Shown: positions 53,037 to 62,436, numbered from the stretch's first letter. The stretch is DNA of 64,000 nt from an uncultured Porphyromonadaceae bacterium (GCA_937892215.1 CALAVE010000052.1:1-64000), one strand, 5' to 3'. Numbers and translations: made by a program. The notes: generated by a model from the sequence alone, not told the origin.

Positions 53037-54380
53037 TCAGCCGGGCGGCCCCTCTTCTTCGATCTTAACGTACGAAGTACGTAAAACCTTGATATATATA
53101 TATATATATATCATTATACTCATCAATGTCATCGTTGCGGTTATCGGTGAGCGGACAAAGAAGAACACATACGGGAATATCATAGCCGCAAGTATCCGCT
53201 TTGGCCGGTTATAAATTAAATTTGATAATACAAAACAATCCAGTTTCTTAAGCAGTATTCCGAACAAGATGGTTACCAGTAACGAATATATCCCAAAGTC
53301 AGCATAAAACTCTCCCGGGAACCCGAACGAGGCACTATGCCACAAGCCCAGATTATGCTGAACCTTACGCGGCAACCAGTAGCCAAGCATTGCCGGCTTA
53401 TCTGGCCATAAGAATCGGGGCACCCAGAAGTAGAGCAGGAACATTGAGGAACTACCCATAGTGTAATCGTTATTCTTAAAATACTCATGGCTCAGATTCA
53501 TCATCTTTATTATACCCTCTGGCGACATCTTCTCAGCCAACTTAACAAACGCAGTTTCCTCCTGCTTCTGGACAAGCGACGTGTGATTGCGCTCATTGCC
53601 CACTCCATACACGCGTATTTCCTTCATCATCGAGGTTACGCTCACCAACAGTATTCCTCCCACCAGCACAGTAAGCATTTGCTTTCGCGAAATATTGTAG
53701 ATATTCACGTATTCACCGCAAATCAGGAACGCCAGCAGCGAGAATAGCAGCGGGAAACGCGAGCCGAGCATAAACAGGATTATAAACACAGGTGCCGATA
53801 GCAATGTTGCCTTCAGATTGGCATGTTTCTCCTCCACATTCTTGTAGAAGAACACTATCATTGCCGGAAGCAACAAACCAAGCGACGATATTATCGGAGC
53901 AAGCAAGTCCGACGAATCTCTAACCTCACGAACCGTGGCATCATCTATGCGGCCACCCTGAAACGCACGCATCGCCTCACCGGCAAACATGCCGATGTAC
54001 AGCACATAGCAAACCACAAGGAATATCTTCGCAGTCTTGGGGTTGGCTATCTTAAACTGCCACTTAAGTTTTTCGGGGTTAATTCTGATTTTAGTATTGG
54101 TGAACAGATATGCGAATAGCACCATATTATTGGCCGCTATCATATATCGGGTTGACCACAAATCAATGGGATTGGTCAGCACCACATCCGACAGAATTAT
54201 ATACACGAATGCCACTACCCACACCTGACTGAGACGGATAGCCCTCGACGCATATATGTCGTACAACAAATATAGCGCATACAGGCACATCTCCACACTT
54301 CCTATGGTGCGGGCATCATCCAGTAGCATTATCACTATGAAAGTGAATAACAGTATTATTACCCTGATGATTATCGACAT
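53037..54380 (-). CDS. Oligosaccharide repeat-unit polymerase (Wzy-like)
   Basis: The 447-residue protein has about 12 predicted helices. The segment PRFLWPDKPAMLGYWL followed by HSASFGFPGEFYADFG is typical of repeat-unit polymerases. The 3' end holds an (AT)10 tract (53092-53111) coding for alternating Ile-Tyr in the last helix, then a charged tail ending IEEEGPPG. Slippage of the tract would change only the last 20 residues. No other Wzy of this class is in the operon. Confidence 0.78.
   Translation of the reverse strand: MSIIIRVIILLFTFIVIMLLDDARTIGSVEMCLYALYLLYDIYASRAIRLSQVWVVAFVYIILSDVVLTNPIDLWSTRYMIAANNMVLFAYLFTNTKIRINPEKLKWQFKIANPKTAKIFLVVCYVLYIGMFAGEAMRAFQGGRIDDATVREVRDSSDLLAPIISSLGLLLPAMIVFFYKNVEEKHANLKATLLSAPVFIILFMLGSRFPLLFSLLAFLICGEYVNIYNISRKQMLTVLVGGILLVSVTSMMKEIRVYGVGNERNHTSLVQKQEETAFVKLAEKMSPEGIIKMMNLSHEYFKNNDYTMGSSSMFLLYFWVPRFLWPDKPAMLGYWLPRKVQHNLGLWHSASFGFPGEFYADFGIYSLLVTILFGILLKKLDCFVLSNLIYNRPKRILAAMIFPYVFFFVRSPITATMTLMSIMIYIYIYIKVLRTSYVKIEEEGPPG
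53092..53111. repeat. (AT)10 dinucleotide tract inside the Wzy-like gene
   Basis: Ten AT units without interruption lie 55-75 bases before the stop codon of the Wzy-like gene. A tract this long is prone to slipped-strand mispairing. Confidence 0.9.
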
Positions 54381-54406
54381 ATATTATATGTATAAAAATC
54401 AAAATA

Positions 54407-55741
54407 TCATTTATCATCGGCGACAGAAGTCTCCGGTTGCACCACAGAATGCCCACTCTCGCGACGTGACAAAATCATGAACGTTATCATAAGTGCCGAC
54501 ACATAGATGAATGCGCATGTGGTGGTTATGGTCACGCATAGCGTGCTCGCATTCATGCCGAACAGCATTCCACGTGACAAGAACAATACCACCAGCACCA
54601 GCCCCAGCACGTCGCGCGACGTCTGCAGCACCAGGCACAGCCAGTTCTTACCCAGCGACATGAATTCCTGGATAAACGGGCTGGCTATTCCGTTGGCTAT
54701 GGCTCCCACAATGCCTATAAGCAACGCGTTGCGCATCCCTTGGAACGTGGGGCCGTAGAACGACACCACAAGGTTGCTGAACAGGCCCACCACTATCAGC
54801 GGAACCACCGTCAGCACCACGTTCACACTCACCATCACCTTCAGAATACGCTTCTGCTTGCTCAAGTCCTTGTTCACCGACGACAAGTGCGACAGCGTCA
54901 CGTTTCTCAGCGTTCCGGATATGAACAGGATGAGCATCTTCCACTGACTCACCACCGTGATGATTCCATATTCACCAAATCCGGCATAGCGCGACACAAA
55001 GTAGATATACATCTGCGACACCGCAGTCCATAGCACTTCCTGGCAGGCCACCGGCAGCGAAAACTTGAATATCTCTCGGCTCTTGCCCTCTTTCATCGCC
55101 GCATCAACCTCAACATCTCGCTCTATCTTGCAAATGGACACATGGTTGATTATAACGTTGAATATCTGGGAAATTATCAGCGACACTAGCGCGCCCACGA
55201 AGTCAAAGTAATACACGCCCAGGAAACTGGTGACAAATATCACCACACCGGTCCAGATAGTGTTATCCGACAGTGCCTTGAACTGCTTGTAACCGGCCAG
55301 CACGCCAAACTGAGTGGTGGCGATGGCATTGAAGAACACCGAGCCGGCGAGCAACTGGAAGCCTATCTTCAGTTCTGGTGCGCCGAATAGGTTGGCCAGT
55401 TGCTGCGAGAACACGAATATCAGCACCGACACCGCAGCGCTGAACCAGATGGTCATGCGCAGCATTATCCCCGACAGCAGTTTCTGTATCGGGCCGTTGC
55501 CTATGTTCTCGCCAATGTATTTGGTAGCTGTATATTTCAGACCGAACGACGCAAAACCGCCCACAAACAGCAGGGTATTCTTCACCATACCATACTGCCC
55601 GAACAGTTCCTTACCCAGATAGCGCGCCACCACAATTCCGGCCACAAGCGACAGGCCCTTACCCATAGCGTTGCCGAATATTGCCCAGAACGAGTCCTTA
55701 AACAGCGAACTCTGACGTATGCGTTCGAAACGTGACGACAT
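54407..55741 (-). CDS. MOP-family oligosaccharide flippase (second of two)
   Basis: The 444-residue protein has about 12 predicted helices and the polysaccharide flippase start SLFKDSFWAIFGNAMGKGLSLVAGIVVARYLG. It is clearly distinct from the flippase at 47621-49072. It sits directly behind wzc at the promoter-proximal end of the operon. Two flippases in one operon are unusual and may serve two different lipid-linked glycans, or one may be a leftover. Confidence 0.87.
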   Translation of the reverse strand: MSSRFERIRQSSLFKDSFWAIFGNAMGKGLSLVAGIVVARYLGKELFGQYGMVKNTLLFVGGFASFGLKYTATKYIGENIGNGPIQKLLSGIMLRMTIWFSAAVSVLIFVFSQQLANLFGAPELKIGFQLLAGSVFFNAIATTQFGVLAGYKQFKALSDNTIWTGVVIFVTSFLGVYYFDFVGALVSLIISQIFNVIINHVSICKIERDVEVDAAMKEGKSREIFKFSLPVACQEVLWTAVSQMYIYFVSRYAGFGEYGIITVVSQWKMLILFISGTLRNVTLSHLSSVNKDLSKQKRILKVMVSVNVVLTVVPLIVVGLFSNLVVSFYGPTFQGMRNALLIGIVGAIANGIASPFIQEFMSLGKNWLCLVLQTSRDVLGLVLVVLFLSRGMLFGMNASTLCVTITTTCAFIYVSALMITFMILSRRESGHSVVQPETSVADDK

Positions 55742-55787
55742 AACGTGCGTTTACTTGTTATCTTAGAATCTAGTTTGCGCGTTTCTA

Positions 55788-58166
55788 TCACTCATCGCCG
55801 TAACCGTAGCCATAGCCGTAGCCATAACCGTAGCCGTAGCCCTTGAGCATCTCGGTTCCGTTGAGGATCACGCACATATTCTTAAACTTACGCTCTAAGT
55901 AATAGTTATCCAGCACCGGTAGCATGCTACGCTCCAGCAAGCCCGAGCGCACAATGAATATCGACATATCCACCCATTTGCTGATGATAGCAGTATCGGC
56001 CACAATCTCCACCGGCGGGCAGTCGATAAGCACCAAGTCATACTCCTCGCGAAGAGTAGTGAGCAGAGCCTCCATGCGGCTGTCATTCACCAGCAATTCT
56101 GTGGGGTTGGGAGGTATAACCCCCGACGGGATCACATCCAGATTAGGATAGTCGGCATTATGCACCACTATCTCACGCCAGTCGCTCACCTGATTGGTTA
56201 GGTAACTGGAAATTCCGCGTGTGGGCGAATCCACATACTTGCTCAGAGACCCCTTGCGCAAGTCCAAGTCCACCACAATCACGCGCTTGTCGCCAATAGC
56301 GAAACTCGTGGCCAAATTCATCGAGATAAATGTCTTGCCACTGCCGGGATTGAACGACGACAGCATCACCACCTTGTGGTAGTTCTGGCCTATCATAAAC
56401 TGCAGGTTGGTACGAACCACTCTGAAAGCCTCGTTTATCACATTCTTGCTCTTGGACTTAACCAGTATCTCGTAATGCTCCGGCTCCTGAGCACTCTGAC
56501 GCGACAATAGCGATTTCTTCTCGCCGGCTTGCGGTATTTCACCAACGAACGGAACATTCATGTTCTCCATATCCTTGCGCCCACGCAACTTAGTGTTGCT
56601 CACCTCCTTCAGATAGATAATCGTCGCCGGCACAAGCAATCCCAGCAGGAACGCCGCCGCCAGCACATACGTACGGCGCGGAGCCGACGGGCTACGTGGC
56701 CCAGAAGGCTCGCTGATGGTGTGAGTGTTATAGGGGATAAATGCCTGCGACAACTCGTTCTCCTCTCGTTTTTGCAGCAGATACAGATAAAGCGCCTCTT
56801 TCACCTTTTGCTGACGCTCAAACGACAGCAAGTTCTTGGCTTGCGACGGATTAGATGATATCATGGCATTCGTGCGACTCTCCTGCCCCTTAACATTCGA
56901 CAGCTGAGATTGAATGGATGATATATAGGTGTTCACCGTCTGCTTGATGGCACCCTGCATCGACATTAACGAACTGGTAAGGTCTTTCACCAACGGGTTG
57001 TTTTCACCACTGCTACTGAGCAATTTGTTGCGCTCAAGCACCATGTTGTTATACTCACGTATCTGCTGTTCGATGGCACTATTGTCTATTCCGGTGTTGC
57101 TCGGCAGTGGCTGCGTGAGACCGGTCGCGCCCAGCTCGTTCTTGATATATTGCGCGGTTATCAACTTGTTGTTCAGATCCATTATCACGCGCTGGTTATC
57201 ATAAGAGCTGCGCACCGCCAGATTTGCCGCGTCGCGCACATCAGGTATCATATTGGCACTCTTAAACGACGATATGTCGCTATCCACATTGCTCAGCTCG
57301 CCCTCAAGTATGTTTAGGCGGTTGTCGATAAAACTGGACGTGTTCATTGCCATCGTCTTTTTATCATCCACCCACTTGTTGTTATACACCTTTATCAGCT
57401 CGTTGAGCACGTCCTCGGCACGCTTGGGCGACTGGTCGCTTATCTTCAGCAACACAATCGACGACTTCTCGGCTCCAAGTTCCGACGACAACCGGTTAGC
57501 ATAGCTGTCGGCCACTCGCTGAGGCTCGCTCTTATCATAGTGAATGACCATACCTTCGCATTCATCGGTATATAATGCCGATGCCGACACAATCAGCTTA
57601 CCCACCGGGGTCTTTACCGGTGTGCCGAATTTGCCGTTGATGTCTTTATTGTAGTCCTCACCATCGTAAACAAAGTTCTTTAGCGTATATTGCTTGTTCT
57701 TCCCTATCTGCACGTCAAATCCGTAGCTATCGGCCTTAGCATCCTGAGCCGCGATAATTATTGGTGATGTCTTATAGAGGTCGCTCACACGCATGTGACG
57801 AGTCACGCTATAGTTCTCGTCGAGTCGCAAGTTCTCCACCACTTTACGCATAAGTATCGGCGACTTGAGCGACAGTATCTCGTTGTTCATGTTGGTGTTC
57901 CCCGACACTCCCGCAAAGTCGGCCAAGTCACTCATCAGACTCGAAGAACCGCTATTCTCATCATTCTCAATCAGAATCGAAGCCGAACGGACATAAGTGG
58001 GTGGCGTGACCATGATGTAATACATCGCCAGCAACAATGCTACGAAAACCGACAGAACAAACCAGTACCAACGGGGCTTGAACATGTTCCACACATCGCG
58101 GATGTTCACCATCTCGTCCGACTTGTTAATTTTCGACACCTTTGCTATGTTCTCACTGTTACTCAT
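55788..58166 (-). CDS. wzc: Wzc-type polysaccharide co-polymerase/tyrosine kinase
   Basis: The 792-residue inner-membrane protein controls chain length and export. The Wzz domain starts near residue 20 between helices at about 35-55 and 505-525, with a long coiled-coil periplasmic region. The BY-kinase domain has Walker A SSFNPGSGKTFISMNLA, Walker A' VIVVDLDLRKGSL and Walker B LVLIDCPPVE. The C-terminus is seven Gly-Tyr repeats ending GDE, a tyrosine-rich tail as expected for autophosphorylation. It lies 65 bases behind the Wza-like gene, its outer-membrane partner. Confidence 0.93.
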   Translation of the reverse strand: MSNSENIAKVSKINKSDEMVNIRDVWNMFKPRWYWFVLSVFVALLLAMYYIMVTPPTYVRSASILIENDENSGSSSLMSDLADFAGVSGNTNMNNEILSLKSPILMRKVVENLRLDENYSVTRHMRVSDLYKTSPIIIAAQDAKADSYGFDVQIGKNKQYTLKNFVYDGEDYNKDINGKFGTPVKTPVGKLIVSASALYTDECEGMVIHYDKSEPQRVADSYANRLSSELGAEKSSIVLLKISDQSPKRAEDVLNELIKVYNNKWVDDKKTMAMNTSSFIDNRLNILEGELSNVDSDISSFKSANMIPDVRDAANLAVRSSYDNQRVIMDLNNKLITAQYIKNELGATGLTQPLPSNTGIDNSAIEQQIREYNNMVLERNKLLSSSGENNPLVKDLTSSLMSMQGAIKQTVNTYISSIQSQLSNVKGQESRTNAMISSNPSQAKNLLSFERQQKVKEALYLYLLQKREENELSQAFIPYNTHTISEPSGPRSPSAPRRTYVLAAAFLLGLLVPATIIYLKEVSNTKLRGRKDMENMNVPFVGEIPQAGEKKSLLSRQSAQEPEHYEILVKSKSKNVINEAFRVVRTNLQFMIGQNYHKVVMLSSFNPGSGKTFISMNLATSFAIGDKRVIVVDLDLRKGSLSKYVDSPTRGISSYLTNQVSDWREIVVHNADYPNLDVIPSGVIPPNPTELLVNDSRMEALLTTLREEYDLVLIDCPPVEIVADTAIISKWVDMSIFIVRSGLLERSMLPVLDNYYLERKFKNMCVILNGTEMLKGYGYGYGYGYGYGYGDE
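55799..55844. repeat. Hexanucleotide repeat encoding the Gly-Tyr tail of Wzc
   Basis: Units of the type GTAGCC or ATAGCC repeat over about 45 bases and encode GYGYGY on the minus strand. Unit number could change by slippage without changing frame. Confidence 0.8.
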
Positions 58167-58231
58167 AACTTGTCAAATATTTGCTGTTCTTTTTCTTAAG
58201 TTTTGTCTCTATTAGTCTAAGCAAGTGTACT

Positions 58232-59020
58232 TTATTTGATTATCAGCACACACACCGTGGTAAGCAACGATGCCAGAGAAATCCAGAACGAGGTGGACAG
58301 CACGTTGTTGCCGTTCACCGTCGATTCGCGGGCACGCTTGTTGTTGGGCTTCACGTACACCACGTCGTTCTGCTGCAGATAGTAGGCAGGAGAGTTGAAT
58401 GTGCCGTTAACGTTCCTCAGATCCAGCGCGTAGGTCACGCGGCTCCCGTCGTGCTCACGTATCACAAACACCGAGTCACGCTTACCCTGAATGGTCATGT
58501 CACCGGCCTTGCTCAGAGCGTCGAATATCGTCACCTGGTCGTTCTCCATAGCGTACTGGCCCGGCGTCTTCACCTCACCCAGCACCGAATAGTGCAGGTT
58601 CATGAACTCCACCACCACCGACGCGTCTTGCAGCAGACCGCTCGAGAGCAACGAATTCTGCACCAGGTCGGCAACCTCGGCACGGGTCAAACCCGCCACT
58701 TTCATCTTACCCAGTTGCGGGAAATCGATATTACCATTCTGGTCCACCGTGTAGCCCGACAACTTCTCGTTGAAATTCGTGATATTGCTCTGTCCGGCAC
58801 GATAACTCACCTGAGGCAAGTTGAACATCGCCGACATCTGCGGATTACGGCTCGACACGATTATCGAAATCTTGTCGCCCGGCATAATCGTTATCAACTT
58901 CTGGTTGGTTATCGGCTGGACCTGATTGGCCACCACGTCCTGCAGGTAAATAACCTCTTTCTGAGCATTGCACGCACTAAGCAGCAACACTGCCAAAACA
59001 ATAAACAAACTTTTTTTCAT
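58232..59020 (-). CDS. Wza-type polysaccharide export lipoprotein
   Basis: The 262-residue protein has a lipoprotein signal with lipobox LLSAC at residues 14-18, a Poly_export domain (ITIMPGDKISIIVSSRNPQM to DFPQLGKMKVAGLTRAEV) and an SLBB-like part (YSVLGEVKTPGQYAM). The C-terminal hydrophobic segment (SFWISLASLLTTVCVLIIK) probably inserts in the outer membrane. It should form the export pore together with the Wzc protein encoded next. Confidence 0.92.
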   Translation of the reverse strand: MKKSLFIVLAVLLLSACNAQKEVIYLQDVVANQVQPITNQKLITIMPGDKISIIVSSRNPQMSAMFNLPQVSYRAGQSNITNFNEKLSGYTVDQNGNIDFPQLGKMKVAGLTRAEVADLVQNSLLSSGLLQDASVVVEFMNLHYSVLGEVKTPGQYAMENDQVTIFDALSKAGDMTIQGKRDSVFVIREHDGSRVTYALDLRNVNGTFNSPAYYLQQNDVVYVKPNNKRARESTVNGNNVLSTSFWISLASLLTTVCVLIIK

Positions 59021-59208
59021 ATCGCGATATTTTTATTATTTTCTATTTTTCAGTAAATGGGCTGTTAATCTACTCTCAGTCTAATGGTTATATCCAAAAA
59101 ATCGGGCTTAATCCGCCTTTCGTTGCATTCGTTTTATCGGTAGCGATTTCTTTCGTTGCCACACCCGCCGGGCTCATTCCTTGAAGCCACCAGCGCGTTT
59201 CAGGCCAC

Positions 59209-59805
59209 TCACTTGATAACCTCCAGCATCTCGGGGTCCACTTTTATGGTCACCGCCACCAGGTCGGCAATCTGCAGCACCAGCCGCTTGTCGCGATGCC
59301 CGGTGAGTTTCACCACGGTGCCTTCCACTCCGTCCAGACTCCCGCCGTGCACTCTCACACGCATCCCTCGAGGGATTTCCACCTCTCCGGGGCGGAAGTA
59401 GCGGAGTTCCTCCTCGCGCTCCTTCGACACGCGGATAAAATCGGCCATCTCCTTGTCGGGCACTTTCATTATGCGGTTCATGCCGTCCACCTTGCGCGTG
59501 GCGTAGCGCAGATACGGGTGGATTTGCTTGAAAGCCTCAATGCGTGCGTATCGGGCACGAACAAACACCAGATTCGGAATCAGCGGCACCAACTTACGCT
59601 CCTTGCGGCCATGAAACGTACGTAGCACGTAATGCTTGGGGATGAAGTACTCTATGTCGCGCGCCATGCGCAGACTGTCCTCCGCACGCTGCTCAGCCTT
59701 GTAGGCGTTCATCACAAACCACTGCTGAGGCTCGCGCACCTTCGAGTTTGCCGACGTCATCACGCCGCACACAGAACCCGATTCTATTTCGCTCTCGTTC
59801 GTCAC
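59209..59805 (-). CDS. UpxY-like NusG-family antiterminator of the polysaccharide operon
   Basis: The 198-residue protein has an N-terminal NGN domain (QQWFVMNAYKAEQRAEDSL, then IPNLVFVRARYARIEAF) and a C-terminal KOW domain (PRGMRVRVHGGSLDGVEGTVVKL). In Bacteroides such UpxY proteins let RNA polymerase read through their own capsule operon and are the first gene of it. The first ATG (59805) or the one at residue 16 could be used. The leader upstream contains a hairpin (59897-59919) and a promoter at 59932-59963. No UpxZ gene is visible. Confidence 0.88.
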   Translation of the reverse strand: MTNESEIESGSVCGVMTSANSKVREPQQWFVMNAYKAEQRAEDSLRMARDIEYFIPKHYVLRTFHGRKERKLVPLIPNLVFVRARYARIEAFKQIHPYLRYATRKVDGMNRIMKVPDKEMADFIRVSKEREEELRYFRPGEVEIPRGMRVRVHGGSLDGVEGTVVKLTGHRDKRLVLQIADLVAVTIKVDPEMLEVIK

Positions 59806-59896
59806 AGGATATACCTACAGCTCATCACAACCTTTTTAACACGCTGAAAAACAGTGCGCTATAAAAATTGTTATACGCATTTCTTCCGTTTTTACC

Positions 59897-59919
59897 GGTG
59901 TGCCACACGGCACCACACC
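59897..59919 (-). promoter_or_regulatory. Hairpin in the polysaccharide operon leader
   Basis: GTGCC-GTGT-GGCAC, extended by a few outer bases, forms a stem in the RNA about 10-35 bases after the probable transcription start and 90-110 bases before the UpxY-like gene. A site for the antiterminator or a pause site is possible; this is inference. Confidence 0.4.
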
Positions 59920-59931
59920 CAATAAAACATA

Positions 59932-59963
59932 CAAAATTAATGGTTTCCTTTGAATATACCAAA
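59932..59963 (-). promoter_or_regulatory. Promoter of the polysaccharide operon
   Basis: On the minus strand TTTG (59963-59960), exactly 20 bases, then TAATTTTG (59939-59932). It is the only good match upstream of the UpxY-like gene. I find no inverted repeats around it that would allow inversion. Confidence 0.75.
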
Positions 59964-60091
59964 GTTTAACGCATATTTTTTTCTCTTTCAGCGCAAAAAA
60001 ATATTGGCGCAACAGCACTTTAACTCTGCAACGCCAACCCTTAACTTTTATGTTTTTTTCACGGATCGGACACCCGCACTCCGCATTCTTG

Positions 60092-61906
60092 CTACTCTTC
60101 TTCCGAGCCCGACTTCGACAAGCGCTTTCGCTCATTCTCGTCGAGTACGATTTTCCTCATTCGCAGATGATTAGGTGTTATCTCCACGTACTCATCGGCC
60201 TTGATATATTCCAAAGCCTCCTCCAGACTGAACACTATCGGCGGCACTATGCGCATCTTCTCGTCGCTGCCGCTGGCGCGCATGTTGGTCAGCTTCTTCG
60301 ACTTGGTCACGTTCACCACCAGGTCTTTCTCCTTCGTGTGCTCGCCCACCACCTGGCCGGCATAAACTTCCTCCTGCGGGAAGATAAAGAACTTGCCGCG
60401 GTCCTGAAGTTTGTCTATCGCGTAGGCAAACGCCGTGCCACCCTCATTCGCTATTATCGAACCGTTCACGCGGCGCACAATCTCGCCCTTCCACGGCTCG
60501 TAGTCCAGGAAGCGGTGCGACATTATGGCCTCGCCGGCGCTGGCTGTCAGCACGTTAGTGCGCAGACCTATGATACCGCGCGACGGAATCTTGAACTCCA
60601 TGTGAATGCGATCGTTCTGAGTTTCCATCAGGGTCATCTCACCCTTGCGGCGAGTCACCATGTCGATGAGTTTGCTCGAATACTCCTCGGGCACGTTAAT
60701 GGTCAGAACCTCAAACGGCTCGCACTTCACGCCGTCTATGGTCTTAATTATTACCTGTGGCTGACCCACCTGCAACTCATACCCCTCGCGACGCATCTCC
60801 TCGATCAGAACCGACAGGTGCAGCACTCCACGGCCGAACACGTTCCACGCGTCCTCGTTGGGCGTACGCTCCACGCGCAGTGCCAGATTCTTGTCCAACT
60901 CGTGCTGCAGACGGTCCCAGATGTGGCGCGACGTCACATACTTGCCGTCCTTGCCGAAGAACGGCGAGTCGTTGATGGTGAACAGCATCGACATCGTGGG
61001 CTCGTCTATCTCGATTCGCGGCAGTGCCTCCGGATTACCCAGGTTTGTTACCGTATCGCCTATCTCAAAGCCCTCAAGTCCCACAATGGCGCAGATGTCG
61101 CCGCACTCCACCTTCTCGGTGCGTTGCTGGCTCATGCCCTCGAACGTGCGCAGCTCTTTCACCTTCTGCTTCACCACGCTGCCGTCTTTCTTGCAAAGGC
61201 CTATTTCCTGACCGTCGCGGATAGTGCCGCGGTGAACGCGACCCACCGCTATTCGTCCCACGTAGGAACTGTAGTCGAGCGACGTAATAAGCATCTGCTC
61301 ATCGCCCTCCACCATCTCCGGTGCCGGAATGTGCTCTATGATGGCGTCCAGAACGGCCGTAATGTCGCTCGATGGCGTGCGCCAGTCCGTGCTCATCCAG
61401 CCCTCTTTAGCCGAACCGAACACAGTGGGGAAATCCAGCTGTTCCTCAGTGGCGTCGAGGTTGCACATCAGCTCAAACACCTGCTCCTGAACCTCGTCGG
61501 GACGGCAATTGGGCTTATCCACCTTGTTTATCACCACTATGGGCTTTAACCCTATCTGAATAGCCTTCTGAAGCACAAAACGTGTCTGCGGCATGGGACC
61601 CTCAAAGGCATCCACCAGTAGCAGGCACCCGTCGGCCATGTTCAGCACGCGCTCCACCTCACCACCAAAGTCGGAGTGCCCTGGAGTGTCTATGATGTTT
61701 ATTTTGTAACCGTTATAGTTAATGGATACGTTTTTCGACAATATCGTTATTCCGCGCTCACGCTCCAAGTCGTTGCTGTCCAGTATCTGCGTCCCCACCA
61801 CCTGGTTGTCTCTGAACAGATTACCTGCCGCCAGCATTTTGTCCACAAGCGTCGTCTTGCCGTGGTCCACGTGAGCTATTATCGCAACATTTCTTATTTT
61901 CTGCAT
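60092..61906 (-). CDS. typA: Translational GTPase TypA/BipA
   Basis: The 604-residue protein is a ribosome-binding GTPase involved in assembly and stress adaptation. G1 is IIAHVDHGKTTLVDKML, followed by the EF-Tu-like switch RERGITILSKNVSINY, G3 IDTPGHSDFGGEV and G4 VVINKVDKP. The C-terminal part has the TypA-specific PSRGIIGLRTNVLTAS and the extra domain. The ATG at 61906 is preferred to 61933 because it starts MQKIRNVAIIAHVDHG. It is transcribed divergently from rpsO. Confidence 0.95.
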   Translation of the reverse strand: MQKIRNVAIIAHVDHGKTTLVDKMLAAGNLFRDNQVVGTQILDSNDLERERGITILSKNVSINYNGYKINIIDTPGHSDFGGEVERVLNMADGCLLLVDAFEGPMPQTRFVLQKAIQIGLKPIVVINKVDKPNCRPDEVQEQVFELMCNLDATEEQLDFPTVFGSAKEGWMSTDWRTPSSDITAVLDAIIEHIPAPEMVEGDEQMLITSLDYSSYVGRIAVGRVHRGTIRDGQEIGLCKKDGSVVKQKVKELRTFEGMSQQRTEKVECGDICAIVGLEGFEIGDTVTNLGNPEALPRIEIDEPTMSMLFTINDSPFFGKDGKYVTSRHIWDRLQHELDKNLALRVERTPNEDAWNVFGRGVLHLSVLIEEMRREGYELQVGQPQVIIKTIDGVKCEPFEVLTINVPEEYSSKLIDMVTRRKGEMTLMETQNDRIHMEFKIPSRGIIGLRTNVLTASAGEAIMSHRFLDYEPWKGEIVRRVNGSIIANEGGTAFAYAIDKLQDRGKFFIFPQEEVYAGQVVGEHTKEKDLVVNVTKSKKLTNMRASGSDEKMRIVPPIVFSLEEALEYIKADEYVEITPNHLRMRKIVLDENERKRLSKSGSEEE

Positions 61907-61930
61907 ACCTACTTTTTCAAAATTCGGGTG

Positions 61931-61938
61931 CAAAATTA
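61931..61938 (-). promoter_or_regulatory. Promoter -7 element for typA
   Basis: TAATTTTG on the minus strand lies 24 bases before the start codon. The -33 element is not clear. Confidence 0.5.
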
Positions 61939-62055
61939 CTAATTTCTATCCACTTCACAGCACTTTCAGCAATAAAATCTCATCCCATTGCGCAAACTTT
62001 TGCATACTTTCACTAATTAATTCTCAATTTTGTTTTCAACTTGAACATTTTTTAC

Positions 62056-62063
62056 TACCTTTG
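62056..62063 (+). promoter_or_regulatory. Promoter -7 element for rpsO
   Basis: TACCTTTG matches TAnnTTTG and lies 39 bases before the rpsO start. Confidence 0.55.
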
Positions 62064-62102
62064 CACCGCAAATTTTTAATATTAACTCAAATTTTTATCA
62101 GA

Positions 62103-62378
62103 ATGTACTTAGATTCAGAGAAAAAGAAAGAGATCTTTGGCACGTACGGTAAAAGCAATACTGATACTGGGTCTCCAGAGGCACAGATTGCATTATTCTC
62201 GGTCCGTATCGCCCACTTGACCGAACACTTGAAGGTCAACAAGAAAGATCATACCACTCAACGTGCACTTAAGATGCTTGTTGGTAAGCGTCGTCGCCTG
62301 CTGGATTATCTTATCCGCACCGACATCGAGCGCTATCGCGCCATCATCAGCAAGAAAGAACTTGGCATCCGCAAGTAA
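62103..62378 (+). CDS. rpsO: Ribosomal protein S15
   Basis: The 91-residue protein of the 30S subunit has the S15 signature GSPEAQIALFSVRIAHLTEHLKVN broken into the helical rRNA-binding core, then KMLVGKRRRLLDYL. It starts MYLDSEKKKEIF as in other Bacteroidales. An in-frame upstream ATG would add residues that do not belong to the family. A terminator follows at 62404, so it is monocistronic. Confidence 0.97.
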   Translation: MYLDSEKKKEIFGTYGKSNTDTGSPEAQIALFSVRIAHLTEHLKVNKKDHTTQRALKMLVGKRRRLLDYLIRTDIERYRAIISKKELGIRK

Positions 62379-62403
62379 TCTGCAGTGCTCTTTCTTAAGG
62401 GTT

Positions 62404-62436
62404 AAGGCGTTGAGGTAAGTCCACAACGCCTTTTTT
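62404..62436 (+). terminator. Terminator of rpsO
   Basis: AAGGCGTTG (62404-62412) pairs with CAACGCCTT (62424-62432), followed by a T-run to 62436. Confidence 0.88.

Noticed and set aside
59806..60091. Invertible promoter upstream of the polysaccharide operon.
   Set aside because: I found no pair of inverted repeats of useful length flanking the promoter in this 286-base interval.
60050..61549. A 499-codon rightward frame opposite typA.
   Set aside because: typA is unambiguous on the other strand and the antisense product is His/Leu-rich without family features.
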